DNA of 64,000 nucleotides from Rhizobium acidisoli (GTDB lineage Bacteria > Pseudomonadota > Alphaproteobacteria > Rhizobiales > Rhizobiaceae). Of this stretch, positions 9,324 through 17,205 are shown one piece after another. Numbering within the stretch: position 1 is the stretch's first letter; every line of letters starts with the position of its first letter. A program made the position numbers and the translations under genes. The notes beneath the pieces were generated by a model. The model worked only from the letters and a program-made list of their open reading frames with translations. It had not been told where the DNA came from and searched no databases. The stretch covers positions 3,898,501 to 3,962,500 of the forward strand of contig NZ_CP034998.1 in assembly GCF_002531755.2 (NCBI RefSeq), in the 5' to 3' direction.

Positions 9324-9380
9324 CCTTTCGTCCCTGCGAACATATGGTGATGGCGCCCACGCATTCAATCGGCCCCGCTT

Positions 9381-9686
9381 TCAAAGGCCGCGTCGAGCCG
9401 CCGCCTTTTCCATCGCCTTGGCGAGCTTGAAATCCAGCTCCGTCAGTCCGCCGGCATCATGTGTGTTCAGCGTTACGTCCACCCTGGAATAGACGTTGAA
9501 CCATTCGGGATGGTGGTTGAGTTTTTCGGCCGTGATCGCTGCCTCGGTCATGAAGCCGAAAGCCTCGACAAAGTTTGCAAACTTGAACGTCTTCGATATC
9601 GAGGAGGCCGCATCGTTGAGCGCCCAGCCTGCAAGCCCAGCCATTTCAGCCTCGATCGTAGCCCGTTCCAGTCTTTCCATTTTCAT
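9381..9686 (-). CDS. 4a-hydroxytetrahydrobiopterin dehydratase (pterin-4a-carbinolamine dehydratase)
   Basis: A 101-residue protein of the PCD/DCoH family, which dehydrates the carbinolamine formed during aromatic amino acid hydroxylation. The catalytic motif is visible as EKLNHHPEWFNVYSRVDVTLNTHD, that is the conserved H-H-P-x-W followed by a histidine in TLNTHD. Length is normal for the family. GAGAGG lies 9 bases before ATG 9686. No phenylalanine hydroxylase gene is in view, so the physiological partner reaction is not visible here. Confidence 0.93.
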   Translation of the reverse strand: MKMERLERATIEAEMAGLAGWALNDAASSISKTFKFANFVEAFGFMTEAAITAEKLNHHPEWFNVYSRVDVTLNTHDAGGLTELDFKLAKAMEKAAARRGL

Positions 9687-9720
9687 GCCATGGTCCTCTC
9701 ATCTGTCGACAGGCCTACCG

Positions 9721-10334
9721 ATGAAACACATCAGCGTCCTCTTCGTTTGCATGGGCAATATATGCCGTTCTCCGCTAGAACAGGATGATTTTAGGCCGGG
9801 TCGGCCTAAAATCTGAATCCTGTTCTGCATTAAAGAGTTAGAGCATGATGTCGTCCGAAAACCGCTTACACTTTTCGGCATCATGCTCTGGCCGAGGGAA
9901 TTTTTCGTCATCTTGTCGCCGAGGCAGGTTTGACCGGCCGTTTCACGATCGATTCCGCCGGCACCGGCGGTTGGCATGAAGGCGAGCCGCCCGATCGCCG
10001 GTCGATCGCCACAGCGAAAGGCCATGGTATCGACATATCCGGGCAACACGCCCGTCGAATCCGCTCCAGCGATTTCAGGGATTTCGATCTGATCCTGGCC
10101 ATGGACCGCGACAATGTGGCGGCGCTCGAAACGATCGCGCCGCCTGAGGCGAGCATCCGCCTGTTCGGCGATATCGCGCTTAGAACGGGAGAGGATATTC
10201 CCGATCCTTATTATGGAGGCCCGGCAGGTTTCGAGCTGGTCTACACCAGGCTCTTGACCGGCTGTAGCAGCCTGCTCGAAGCGCTGGGCGCCGAGCGCGC
10301 CTCGTGCAGCGGGAACACTTCCTCGGTGAGATAG
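9721..10334 (+). pseudogene. Low-molecular-weight protein tyrosine phosphatase, interrupted by a palindromic element
   Basis: The start codes MKHISVLFVCMGNICRSPL, which contains the P-loop C-x5-R-S (Cys10, Arg16) of LMW phosphatases. After CCGCT at 9772-9776 the frame meets a foreign 113 bp block and stops at TGA inside it. From 9890 the original frame resumes as AEGIFRHLVAEAGLTGRF, then DSAGTGGWHEGEPPD, and the general-acid loop DIPDPYYGG. Removing 9777-9889 restores one continuous frame of about 166 residues. The gene is therefore whole except for the insertion. The 3' end overlaps convergent thpR by 94 bases. A restarted fragment would lack the nucleophile, so activity should be lost. Confidence 0.9.
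9777..9889. repeat. Two-palindrome rhizobial mosaic element inserted in the phosphatase gene
   Basis: The block consists of palindrome 1 at 9777-9826 (AGAACAGGAT ... ATCCTGTTCT with an inner GATTTTAGGCCG / CGGCCTAAAATC stem), a 13-base linker, and palindrome 2 at 9840-9889 (AGAGCATGATG ... CATCATGCTCT). Its edges coincide exactly with the break in the phosphatase reading frame. The build resembles the RIME class of short rhizobial repeats. It codes for nothing and presumably moved with help from elsewhere. Confidence 0.9.
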
Positions 10335-10834
10335 GGGCCGCCGCCGACCGATTCGCGCGACGACAGCAGCACGAAGCGCGGCGCCGTGAAGGTCGACGTG
10401 TGAAAGTTGCCGCGTCCGGCCAGATATTGCACGACATCGTCGAGCCGCGACGATTTGAGCCGCGCCAGCGTCACATGCGGCATGAATTTGCGCGGATCCG
10501 GCGGCAGGCCGATGCGCTGGCAGATCCGCTCGATCTCGCCCTGGAGGGCGTACATCTCCGGCGATTGCGAAACGCCGGCCCAGACCGAATGCGGCTTCTT
10601 CGAGCCGAAGGAACCGATGCCTTCGAGCCGGAACTGGAATTCCGGCCGGTCGATCCGGTCAAGGCGTTCTACGATTTCATCGGCCGTGCGGCCGTCGACA
10701 TCACCGATGAAGCGCAGGGTGATGTGGTAATTCTCCACATCGATCCATCGTGCTCCGGGGAGGCCACCGCGCAGCAATGAAAGGCTCATCGCCGCATTGC
10801 GCGGAATTTCGAGGGCGGTAAACAGTCTCGGCAT
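10241..10834 (-). CDS. thpR: RNA 2',3'-cyclic phosphodiesterase (2'-5' RNA ligase family)
   Basis: A 197-residue member of the 2H phosphoesterase superfamily. Both H-x-T/S-x motifs are present: HITL at about residues 37-40 and HVTL in FMPHVTLARL. It opens 2',3'-cyclic phosphates on RNA and can join 2'-5' ends in vitro. ATG 10834 (MPRLFTALEIP) has GGGGAG 8 bases upstream and is preferred to the GTG nine bases before it. Its 3' end overlaps the end of the interrupted phosphatase gene on the other strand. Confidence 0.93.
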   Translation of the reverse strand: MPRLFTALEIPRNAAMSLSLLRGGLPGARWIDVENYHITLRFIGDVDGRTADEIVERLDRIDRPEFQFRLEGIGSFGSKKPHSVWAGVSQSPEMYALQGEIERICQRIGLPPDPRKFMPHVTLARLKSSRLDDVVQYLAGRGNFHTSTFTAPRFVLLSSRESVGGGPYLTEEVFPLHEARSAPSASSRLLQPVKSLV

Positions 10835-10901
10835 AACGAGCACTCCCCGAATCTTTTGCAGTGCTTACACGGAATCATGCAATCAATGACCGCGCAAGCC
10901 C

Positions 10902-11546
10902 CTATTTCTTCACAGAAGAAATCGTCCCGACGAAATTTGTGACATCGGCTTCCATCTTCTGAACCATGACATCCACACCCTTCGCATTCGGATGCATGCC
11001 GTCGTCGAGTTTAAGCCCCGCATCGAGCGCCACGCCGTCGAGAAAGAAGGCATAGAGCTTAACTCCGTGTTTCTCCGAAAGTTTCCGATAAATCGGATTG
11101 AAGCGTTCCGCATAATCCGCGCCCATATTGGGCGGCGCCATCATGCCGACGAGCAGCACGGCGATGCCGCGCTCTTTCAGCCGGGCAATCATCTGATCGA
11201 GGTTCTTCTCGCTTTCCTCAGGCGGAATGCCGCGCAACGCATCGTTGGCGCCGAGCTCCAGAATGACGCCGTCGGTACCGTCGGGTATCGACCAGTCGAT
11301 CCGCGCAAGCCCCCCTGTCGTCGTGTCGCCGGAGACCCCGGCATTGGCAATAGTGACGTCGAGCCCCTTCGCCTTCAACGCCGCCTGCAGCTTTTCCGGA
11401 AAGCCGTCGCCGGGCGGGAGCTGATAGCCCGCCATCAAACTGTCCCCAAAACCGACGAGATTGATCGTCCGGGCATCGGCGGCAGCGGCAAAGATCAGAG
11501 AGACCGCAATGACGGTGAATTGAAGCGCGGCAACTTTAAATCTCAT
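10902..11546 (-). CDS. Secreted arylesterase / lysophospholipase (TesA-like GDSL hydrolase)
   Basis: A 214-residue SGNH hydrolase. An N-terminal hydrophobic stretch ending AAAADA is a signal peptide, placing the enzyme in the periplasm. Block I is FGDSLMAGY with the nucleophile serine, block III is LGANDALRG, and block V is DGMHPNAKG with the Asp-His pair. It matches the TesA group of thioesterases/arylesterases. It is divergent from the YbbA/YbbP-like ABC genes, an arrangement conserved in many proteobacteria, which points to a shared envelope or lipid-related job. Confidence 0.92.
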   Translation of the reverse strand: MRFKVAALQFTVIAVSLIFAAAADARTINLVGFGDSLMAGYQLPPGDGFPEKLQAALKAKGLDVTIANAGVSGDTTTGGLARIDWSIPDGTDGVILELGANDALRGIPPEESEKNLDQMIARLKERGIAVLLVGMMAPPNMGADYAERFNPIYRKLSEKHGVKLYAFFLDGVALDAGLKLDDGMHPNAKGVDVMVQKMEADVTNFVGTISSVKK

Positions 11547-11618
11547 TCTGGCTTCCCTAGATTGGCGAAGTGCCGTTATGCGGCTGTTTCGTTATGGATT
11601 TATATAGGGCGATTTCTG

Positions 11619-12326
11619 TTGGCTAAAACCATCATCGAGTTGAAGGGCGCCGATCTGACGCTTGGCAGTGCTGCCGCTTCCGTGCATGTGCTGAAGGGCA
11701 TCGATCTCGATATCGCGTCAGGCGAATCCGTCGGCATCGTCGGTCCGTCCGGTTCCGGCAAATCCACCCTGCTGATGGTGCTTGCCGGCTTGGAAAAGCT
11801 CGACAGCGGCGAAATCAATATCAACGATACGCCGCTCCACGCGCTGAGCGAGGACCAGGTGGCCGATTTCCGCGGCCGCAACATCGGCATCGTCTTCCAG
11901 TCCTTCCATCTGATCGCCAATATGACGGCGCTGGAAAACGTCGCCGTGCCGCTGGAACTCGCCAATGTCGGCAACGCCTTCGAGATCGCCCATCGCGAGT
12001 TGAAATCGGTCGGCCTCGGTGAACGGCTGAACCACTATCCCGGCCAGCTTTCCGGCGGCGAACAGCAGCGCGTGGCGATCGCCAGGGCGCTCGCCCCCTC
12101 GCCCGCCCTCTTGATCGCCGATGAGCCCACCGGCAATCTCGACACCGAGACCGGCCGACAGATCGCCGACCTCTTGTTTTCCAAGCAGGCCGAACGCGGC
12201 ATGACCCTGCTTCTCGTTACCCACGACGTCTCGCTGGCCAACCGCTGCTCGCGCCAGATCCGCGTCCGTTCCGGCCGGATCGAAGGCGACAGCGCCGCCC
12301 GCCGCAGCGAGGCGGCAATCGCATGA
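11619..12326 (+). CDS. ABC transporter ATP-binding protein (YbbA-like)
   Basis: A 235-residue MacB/LolD-type ATPase. Walker A is GPSGSGKST, the signature LSGGEQQRVAIARAL, and Walker B LLIADEPTGNLD. I propose TTG 11619 as start (product MAKTIIELKGADL) with AGGGCG 8 bases upstream, because the frame has no ATG near the domain start; the upstream in-frame sequence is antisense to the esterase gene. It ends ATGA with the permease gene, so the two are coupled. It acts with the FtsX-like permease in the inner membrane; the extracted substrate is unknown. Confidence 0.88.
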   Translation: MAKTIIELKGADLTLGSAAASVHVLKGIDLDIASGESVGIVGPSGSGKSTLLMVLAGLEKLDSGEININDTPLHALSEDQVADFRGRNIGIVFQSFHLIANMTALENVAVPLELANVGNAFEIAHRELKSVGLGERLNHYPGQLSGGEQQRVAIARALAPSPALLIADEPTGNLDTETGRQIADLLFSKQAERGMTLLLVTHDVSLANRCSRQIRVRSGRIEGDSAARRSEAAIA

Positions 12327-14866
12327 GCATCGTCACGCCGCGCGTTTCGCTCGCTTTTCGCCTGGCGCTCCGCGAGCTGCGCGGCGGCATTCGCGGCTTC
12401 TACATCTTCCTCGCCTGCATCGCGCTCGGCACCGGGGCGATTGCCGCCGTCAATTCCGTCTCGCAATCGATCACCGATACGATCGCCTCGCAGGGGCAGG
12501 AGCTGCTGGCCGGCGACGTCCGTTTCGAACTCAACAACCGCGAAGCGACGCCTGAGGAAATGGCTTTCCTCGACGGCCTCGGCACCGTTTCGGTGTCGAC
12601 CGGTCTGCGCTCGATGGCCCGCAAGCCTGACGGTTCCGACCAGGCGCTGGTCGAGGTCAAGGCGGTCGACGACGCCTACCCGCTCTACGGCAGTTTCGTG
12701 GCCGAGCCGGACTATCCGCTGGCAGCTCTGCTTTCGGGCCAGGGCGGCACCTATGGCGCCGTCGCAGCGCCGCTGCTTCTCGATCGGCTCGGGCTCGCGG
12801 TCGGGGATGAATTGCTGCTCGGTAATGTCAAGCTCAGCATCACCGGCACCGTCAAAACCGAGCCGGATGCGCTGTCGGAGGGTTTCGGTTTTGCGCCACG
12901 TCTGCTAGTCAGCCGCCGGGCGCTCGAAGCCTCCGGGCTGATCCAGACGGGAAGCCTGGTCGAGCATGCCTACAAGATCCGGCTGGAAGACAAGGGCGCA
13001 ATGCCGGGCATCCAGGCGCGCGCCGCCAAGGAATTTCCCTCCGCCGGCTGGGCCGTTCGGACCAGCGACCGCGCCGCCCCCTCGCTCACCGAAAACATCA
13101 CCCGCTTCTCGCAGTTCCTGACGCTGGTCGGCCTCACCGCGCTGATAGTCGGCGGCGTCGGCGTCGCCAATGCCGTGCGCGCCTTCCTCGATTCCAAGCG
13201 CACCACCATCGCAACCTTCAAATGCCTCGGTGCGCCGGCGCAGGTTGTCGTTCTGATCTATCTCTTCCAGATCGCCATCATCGCGCTTGGCGGCATCCTG
13301 ATCGGCCTTCTCATCGGCGCGCTGTCGCCGATCTTCGCCGCTCAGTTTCTGGCGCAGTTCCTGCCGGTCTCGACGGCGCCGACGCTTTATCCCGGCGCCT
13401 TGCTGCTGGCGACGCTCTTCGGCATCCTGACGACGCTCGCCTTCGCCATCCTGCCGCTCGGCCATGCCCGCGAAGTGCCGGCGACCGCGCTCTTCCGCGA
13501 GCAGGGCTTCGAGGCCCGCCACCTGCCCTCCTGGCCCTATATCCTGCTGGCCGCGCTCTTCATGGCCGCCCTTGCCGGCCTTGCCATCCTCACCGCCTAT
13601 GACCGCTTCATCGCCGTCGTGTTCGTCGGTGCGATCGTCTTCGCCTTCGTCGTGCTACGCCTGGTCGCAGCAGCGATCGCCTGGCTTGCGCGCCGCAGCC
13701 CGCGGGTCAACTCGCCGGCATTGCGGCTTGCGATCGGCAATATCCACCGCCCCGGCGCATTGACGCCTTCGGTCGTGCTCTCGCTCGGCCTCGGCCTGGC
13801 ATTGCTGGTGACGCTGACCCTGATCGACGGAAACCTGCGCCAGCAGCTGACCGGCCGCATGAACGAGGGCGCGCCGAACTTCTTCTTCGTCGATATCCAG
13901 AGCGCCGAGGTCGATGCTTTCCGTGCTCTCGTCCAGGCACAGGCGCCGAAGGGCAAGCTGATGGAAGTGCCGATGCTGCGCGGCCGCATCATCGCCTTCA
14001 ACGGCGAGGACGTCAGCAAGATGAACGTGCCTGCCGCCGGCCGCTGGGTGCTGAACGGCGATCGCGGCATCACCTACGCCGACGCCCTGCCGGAAAATGC
14101 CGCCCTGACCGAAGGCAGCTGGTGGGACAAGGATTACAGCGGCGAGCCGCTCGTCTCCTTTTCCTCGGAAGAGGCGCACGAACTGGGCCTGAAGATCGGC
14201 GACAAGGTCACAGTCAACGTGCTCGGCCGCAACATCACCGCGAAGATCGCCAATCTGCGCCGCGTCCAATGGGAATCGCTGTCGATCAATTTCGTCATGG
14301 TCTTCTCGCCGAACACTTTCCGCGGCGCCCCGCACGCATGGCTGGCGACCCTGACCGATCCCGCCTCGACACCGGCCGAAGATGCGGCGATCCTGAAATC
14401 CGTCACCAACACCTATCCGACGATCACCAGCGTCCGCGTCAAGGACGCGATCGACATCGTCAACCAGCTGGTGGCCCAGCTAGCAACCGCAATCCGCGCC
14501 GCAGCCTCCGTCGCCCTTATCGCCTCGATCCTTGTCCTGGCCGGGGCGCTTGCCGCCGGAAACCGGGCACGCACCCACGACGCGGTGGTGCTGAAGACGC
14601 TCGGCGCCACCCGCGCCATGCTCATTCGCGCCTTCAGCTACGAATATCTGATCCTTGGGCTGGCAACCGCGATCTTCGCGCTGACGGCCGGCAGCGTTGC
14701 CGCCTGGTTCATCGTCGCTCGCATCATGCGCCTGCCCTCGACCTTCCTGCCCGATGTGGCGGGGCTGACGCTGGTCACCGCGCTCGTGCTGACCGTCGGC
14801 ATCGGCCTCATCGGCACCTGGCGCATCCTCGGGCAGAAGGCGGCACCCGTCCTGCGCGAGCTTTGA
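12323..14866 (+). CDS. FtsX-like ABC permease (YbbP-like)
   Basis: An 847-residue inner membrane protein with one N-terminal membrane segment, a large periplasmic domain, and two FtsX-type four-helix blocks (around residues 260-400 and 720-840) typical of YbbP. RFSQFLTLVGLTALIVGGVGVANAV marks the first block and KTLGATRAMLIRAFSYEYL the last, though only short parts are quoted. It is coupled to the ATPase by a four-base overlap. These complexes are mechanotransmitters or extractors rather than classical importers. Context with a TesA-like esterase suggests lipid or lipoprotein work, as inference. Confidence 0.9.
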   Translation: MSIVTPRVSLAFRLALRELRGGIRGFYIFLACIALGTGAIAAVNSVSQSITDTIASQGQELLAGDVRFELNNREATPEEMAFLDGLGTVSVSTGLRSMARKPDGSDQALVEVKAVDDAYPLYGSFVAEPDYPLAALLSGQGGTYGAVAAPLLLDRLGLAVGDELLLGNVKLSITGTVKTEPDALSEGFGFAPRLLVSRRALEASGLIQTGSLVEHAYKIRLEDKGAMPGIQARAAKEFPSAGWAVRTSDRAAPSLTENITRFSQFLTLVGLTALIVGGVGVANAVRAFLDSKRTTIATFKCLGAPAQVVVLIYLFQIAIIALGGILIGLLIGALSPIFAAQFLAQFLPVSTAPTLYPGALLLATLFGILTTLAFAILPLGHAREVPATALFREQGFEARHLPSWPYILLAALFMAALAGLAILTAYDRFIAVVFVGAIVFAFVVLRLVAAAIAWLARRSPRVNSPALRLAIGNIHRPGALTPSVVLSLGLGLALLVTLTLIDGNLRQQLTGRMNEGAPNFFFVDIQSAEVDAFRALVQAQAPKGKLMEVPMLRGRIIAFNGEDVSKMNVPAAGRWVLNGDRGITYADALPENAALTEGSWWDKDYSGEPLVSFSSEEAHELGLKIGDKVTVNVLGRNITAKIANLRRVQWESLSINFVMVFSPNTFRGAPHAWLATLTDPASTPAEDAAILKSVTNTYPTITSVRVKDAIDIVNQLVAQLATAIRAAASVALIASILVLAGALAAGNRARTHDAVVLKTLGATRAMLIRAFSYEYLILGLATAIFALTAGSVAAWFIVARIMRLPSTFLPDVAGLTLVTALVLTVGIGLIGTWRILGQKAAPVLREL

Positions 14867-14969
14867 CCGGCTAAGGCGCCTCAAACCCTTCACCTTACGG
14901 CGATTTAACCGGCCGGGCCTTTGCAACCCTCTTGTTTGCGAAGGGCGAAAGCCTCATATTGTCTGCAGG

Positions 14970-15040
14970 CATGCTGGAGCTCCGCAGCGGCGCCCGGGTC
15001 GAAAACCCCGACACCGTATCTCCATCGGAGCTTGTAAGAG
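14970..15040 (+). promoter_or_regulatory. ybhL-type structured leader RNA
   Basis: Directly upstream of the Bax-inhibitor gene the sequence GGAGCTCCG at 14976-14984 pairs with CGGAGCTT at 15026-15033, closing a structure that holds an inner CGGGT-CGAAAA-CCCCG hairpin. The position, size and host gene match the ybhL leader element reported from comparative genomics of alphaproteobacteria. The 3' strand of the stem ends about 5 bases before the ribosome binding site AAGAGGA, so folding could affect translation. The ligand or signal is not known. Confidence 0.7.
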
Positions 15041-15046
15041 GAAACT

Positions 15047-15775
15047 ATGGCTGACCTTCGTAACTATCAAAGCCGCGCTCAGACCGGCGAGATGATTGAT
15101 CAAGGCCTGCGCGCCTATATGCTCAAGGTTTACAACCTGATGGCGCTGGGCCTGGCGATCACCGGTGTGGCCGCATATCTCGGATTCAACTTCGCTGTTC
15201 AGGACGGCCAGCTCACCCAGTTCGGCGTGCTCCTGTTCCAGTCGCCCTTGCGCTGGGTCGTGATCCTTGCGCCTCTTGCGGCCGTCTTCTTCCTGAGCTT
15301 CCGCATCAATAGCATGAGCGTGGCCGCCGCGCAGACGACCTTCTGGGTCTATGCCGGACTGGTCGGCCTGTCGCTCTCGTCGATCTTCCTGGTCTACACC
15401 GGCCAGAGCGTCGTTCAGACCTTCTTCGTCACCGCCGCCTCCTTCGGCGCGCTGTCGCTTTACGGCTACACGACGAAGCGTGACCTGTCGGCGATGGGCT
15501 CGTTCCTGATCATGGGTCTTTTCGGCCTGATCATCGCTTCGATCGTCAACGTCTTCCTGGCTTCGTCCGCCATGCAGTTCGCGATCTCGGTGATCGGCGT
15601 GCTGATCTTCGCAGGCCTCACCGCCTACGACACGCAGCGGATCAAAGAATTGTACCTGGAAGCCGATGACGTTGCCGTGGCCGGCCGCAAGGCGATCATG
15701 GGTGCGCTGACGCTCTATCTCGACTTCATCAACCTCTTCATGTTCCTGCTGCAGTTCATGGGCAACCGCAAATAA
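15047..15775 (+). CDS. ybhL: Bax inhibitor-1 / YccA family membrane protein (YbhL)
   Basis: A 242-residue BI-1 family protein with seven hydrophobic segments. The conserved C-terminal signature AGLTAYDTQRIKELY is present, followed by ALTLYLDFINLFMFLLQ. The family includes YccA, which modulates the FtsH protease, and calcium-leak channels; the role in rhizobia is undefined. AAGAGGA precedes ATG 15047. A structured leader lies upstream and a strong terminator downstream, so it is transcribed alone. Confidence 0.95.
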   Translation: MADLRNYQSRAQTGEMIDQGLRAYMLKVYNLMALGLAITGVAAYLGFNFAVQDGQLTQFGVLLFQSPLRWVVILAPLAAVFFLSFRINSMSVAAAQTTFWVYAGLVGLSLSSIFLVYTGQSVVQTFFVTAASFGALSLYGYTTKRDLSAMGSFLIMGLFGLIIASIVNVFLASSAMQFAISVIGVLIFAGLTAYDTQRIKELYLEADDVAVAGRKAIMGALTLYLDFINLFMFLLQFMGNRK

Positions 15776-15793
15776 GCAGACACACTGAGATCG

Positions 15794-15819
15794 AAAAGGC
15801 GGCTTCGGCCGCCTTTTTT
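15794..15819 (+). terminator. Rho-independent terminator of ybhL
   Basis: AAAAGGCGGC-TTCG-GCCGCCTTTTTT: a perfect stem with a stable TTCG loop and a run of six T, starting 18 bases after the ybhL stop. Confidence 0.95.
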
Positions 15820-15884
15820 GTTGCGCCGGTTTCGGAGGAGTGATTTTAGGAAGGCCTTGCCCTCTTGATGGATCCGCCGTCGAA

Positions 15885-16442
15885 ATGTCATTTCTCCTGC
15901 GCGATGGCTCTGCAGCCGATATTCCCGCCATTACCGGTATCTACCGGGAATCCGTTCTGAACGGCACCTCGAGCTACGAGATCACCCCGCCCTCCGAGGC
16001 CGAAATGGCGCAGCGTTTTGCGGCGATCGTCGGCCAGCAATATCCCTATATCGCCGCAGCCGGTGCGGATGGATGCCTGCTCGGCTATGCCTATGCCTCG
16101 GCCTTTCGCGTCCGCCCGGCCTATCGATGGATGGTCGAGGATTCGATCTATCTGGCGCCCGAAGCCCGTGGCCTCGGCATCGGCAAAGCGCTGATGGCGG
16201 AGCTGATCGACCGCTGCACAAGTCTCGGTTTTCGTCAGATGATCGCCGTCATCGGCGGCGCCAGCCCCGCCTCGATCGCGCTTCATCTCAAGGCGGGCTT
16301 CGTGGAGGTCGGTCTGATGCGGGGCGCCGGCTACAAACACGGCCGCTGGCTGGATACGATGCTCATGCAGCGCGTCCTCGGCGAGGGCATGACGACCGAT
16401 CCGGATCCCTCCGCCTATCCCGGCACGCTGTTTGCCGGCTGA
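15885..16442 (+). CDS. GNAT N-acetyltransferase (phosphinothricin acetyltransferase-like)
   Basis: The product from ATG 15885 has 185 residues and starts MSFLLRDGSAADIPAI. The acetyl-CoA loop is visible as YLAPEARGLGIGKALM, and the C-terminal part (LHLKAGFVEVGLMRGAGYKHGRWLDT) matches the Pat/Bar and MddA group that acetylates phosphinothricin, methionine sulfone and similar analogues. A GTG at 15840 in the same frame is close behind GGAGGA but the extra 15 residues do not look like the family. It follows the ybhL terminator and is convergent with the DUF2794 gene. Confidence 0.88.
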   Translation: MSFLLRDGSAADIPAITGIYRESVLNGTSSYEITPPSEAEMAQRFAAIVGQQYPYIAAAGADGCLLGYAYASAFRVRPAYRWMVEDSIYLAPEARGLGIGKALMAELIDRCTSLGFRQMIAVIGGASPASIALHLKAGFVEVGLMRGAGYKHGRWLDTMLMQRVLGEGMTTDPDPSAYPGTLFAG

Positions 16443-16454
16443 AAAAAATACGGC

Positions 16455-16856
16455 CTACTTGTCGACTAGCTTCAGCGCCTTGTCGAACACCTTCAGCACC
16501 TGGTTCAGCTCGTGCCCGCGCTTCAGGATCGTGCCGTGGACGTTGATCACCGAATAGGCGCCCTGTTTGGCGGCGAGCTTGGGATTTTTCTCGATGCGGA
16601 AGAGCGGCATTTCGCCGGAGCGCTTGAAGACGGAGAACACCGCCTTGTCCTTCAGGTGATCGATGGCGTAGTCGCGCCATTCGCCGTCACCGACCATACG
16701 ACCGTAGATCCAGAGGATCGCGTCCAGTTCGCGCCGGTGAAAGGTCACCGGAAGCGGGTCCTTGCTCTGCTTGTATTCCCTGAGATCGACGACGACTGAG
16801 GAACTATTGTCGACGGAACGGCCTTCGCCGTGTCGCAAATCCGGCTGATCTGTCAT
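16455..16856 (-). CDS. DUF2794 family protein
   Basis: A 133-residue soluble protein whose core (FHRRELDAILWIYGRMV, GEWRDYAIDHLKD, FRIEKNPKLAAKQGAYSVI) is the DUF2794 domain, conserved in Rhizobiales and Rhodobacterales. There is no signal peptide or membrane segment. Function is not known to me. The stop lies 12 bases from the convergent GNAT gene stop. Confidence 0.85.
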   Translation of the reverse strand: MTDQPDLRHGEGRSVDNSSSVVVDLREYKQSKDPLPVTFHRRELDAILWIYGRMVGDGEWRDYAIDHLKDKAVFSVFKRSGEMPLFRIEKNPKLAAKQGAYSVINVHGTILKRGHELNQVLKVFDKALKLVDK

Positions 16857-17205
16857 TCAGTCTCCAAGGCCTCTGCATGTGACAGGTGGGTGACAGTGTG
16901 CCCGAGCCGCCGCAAATTGCAAGAGCGCCGGCCGTCACATTCGGCCGCACTACAGCGCCGCGCGTCAGCGCGTAAGGACGCCGTAGCACTTTGAATAGGC
17001 GCATCGTCAGATGCGCATGACAGCGCTGTCGCTTTCTCGGCAGCGCCGCATTTCAGTCAAAACAGCGCCTCATTTGCAGGAGATTTATGAATCCCGGTTT
17101 GGCGCCAGCGCGCCAAAGGGCCCGGCGGAGCGTATCGACCTTAACCCCAGCCCCGAATACGCTCAGCCGGGCCGCCCGGTACTTCACCCGCAAGCGGATG
17201 AAATC
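16857..17205. other. 349-base gap holding a palindromic element and GC-rich inverted sequences
   Basis: Between the DUF2794 start and the DUF1223 stop there is no convincing gene. It holds the palindrome listed at 16950-16986, short dyads around ATGCGCAT at 17010-17018 and GACAGCGCTGTC at 17019-17030, and the GC-rich stretch GGCGCCAGCGCGCC at 17101-17114. The promoter of the DUF2794 gene should be in the left part. Confidence 0.5.
16950..16986. repeat. Short palindromic repeat (CTACAGCG family)
   Basis: CTACAGCGCC at the left edge pairs with GGACGCCGTAG at the right edge with one or two mismatches, around an inner GCGCGTCAGCGCGT dyad. The form CTACAGCG...CGCGTC...CGCTGTAG is one I associate with dispersed intergenic palindromes in rhizobia. 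Copy number has to be tested genome-wide. Confidence 0.5.
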
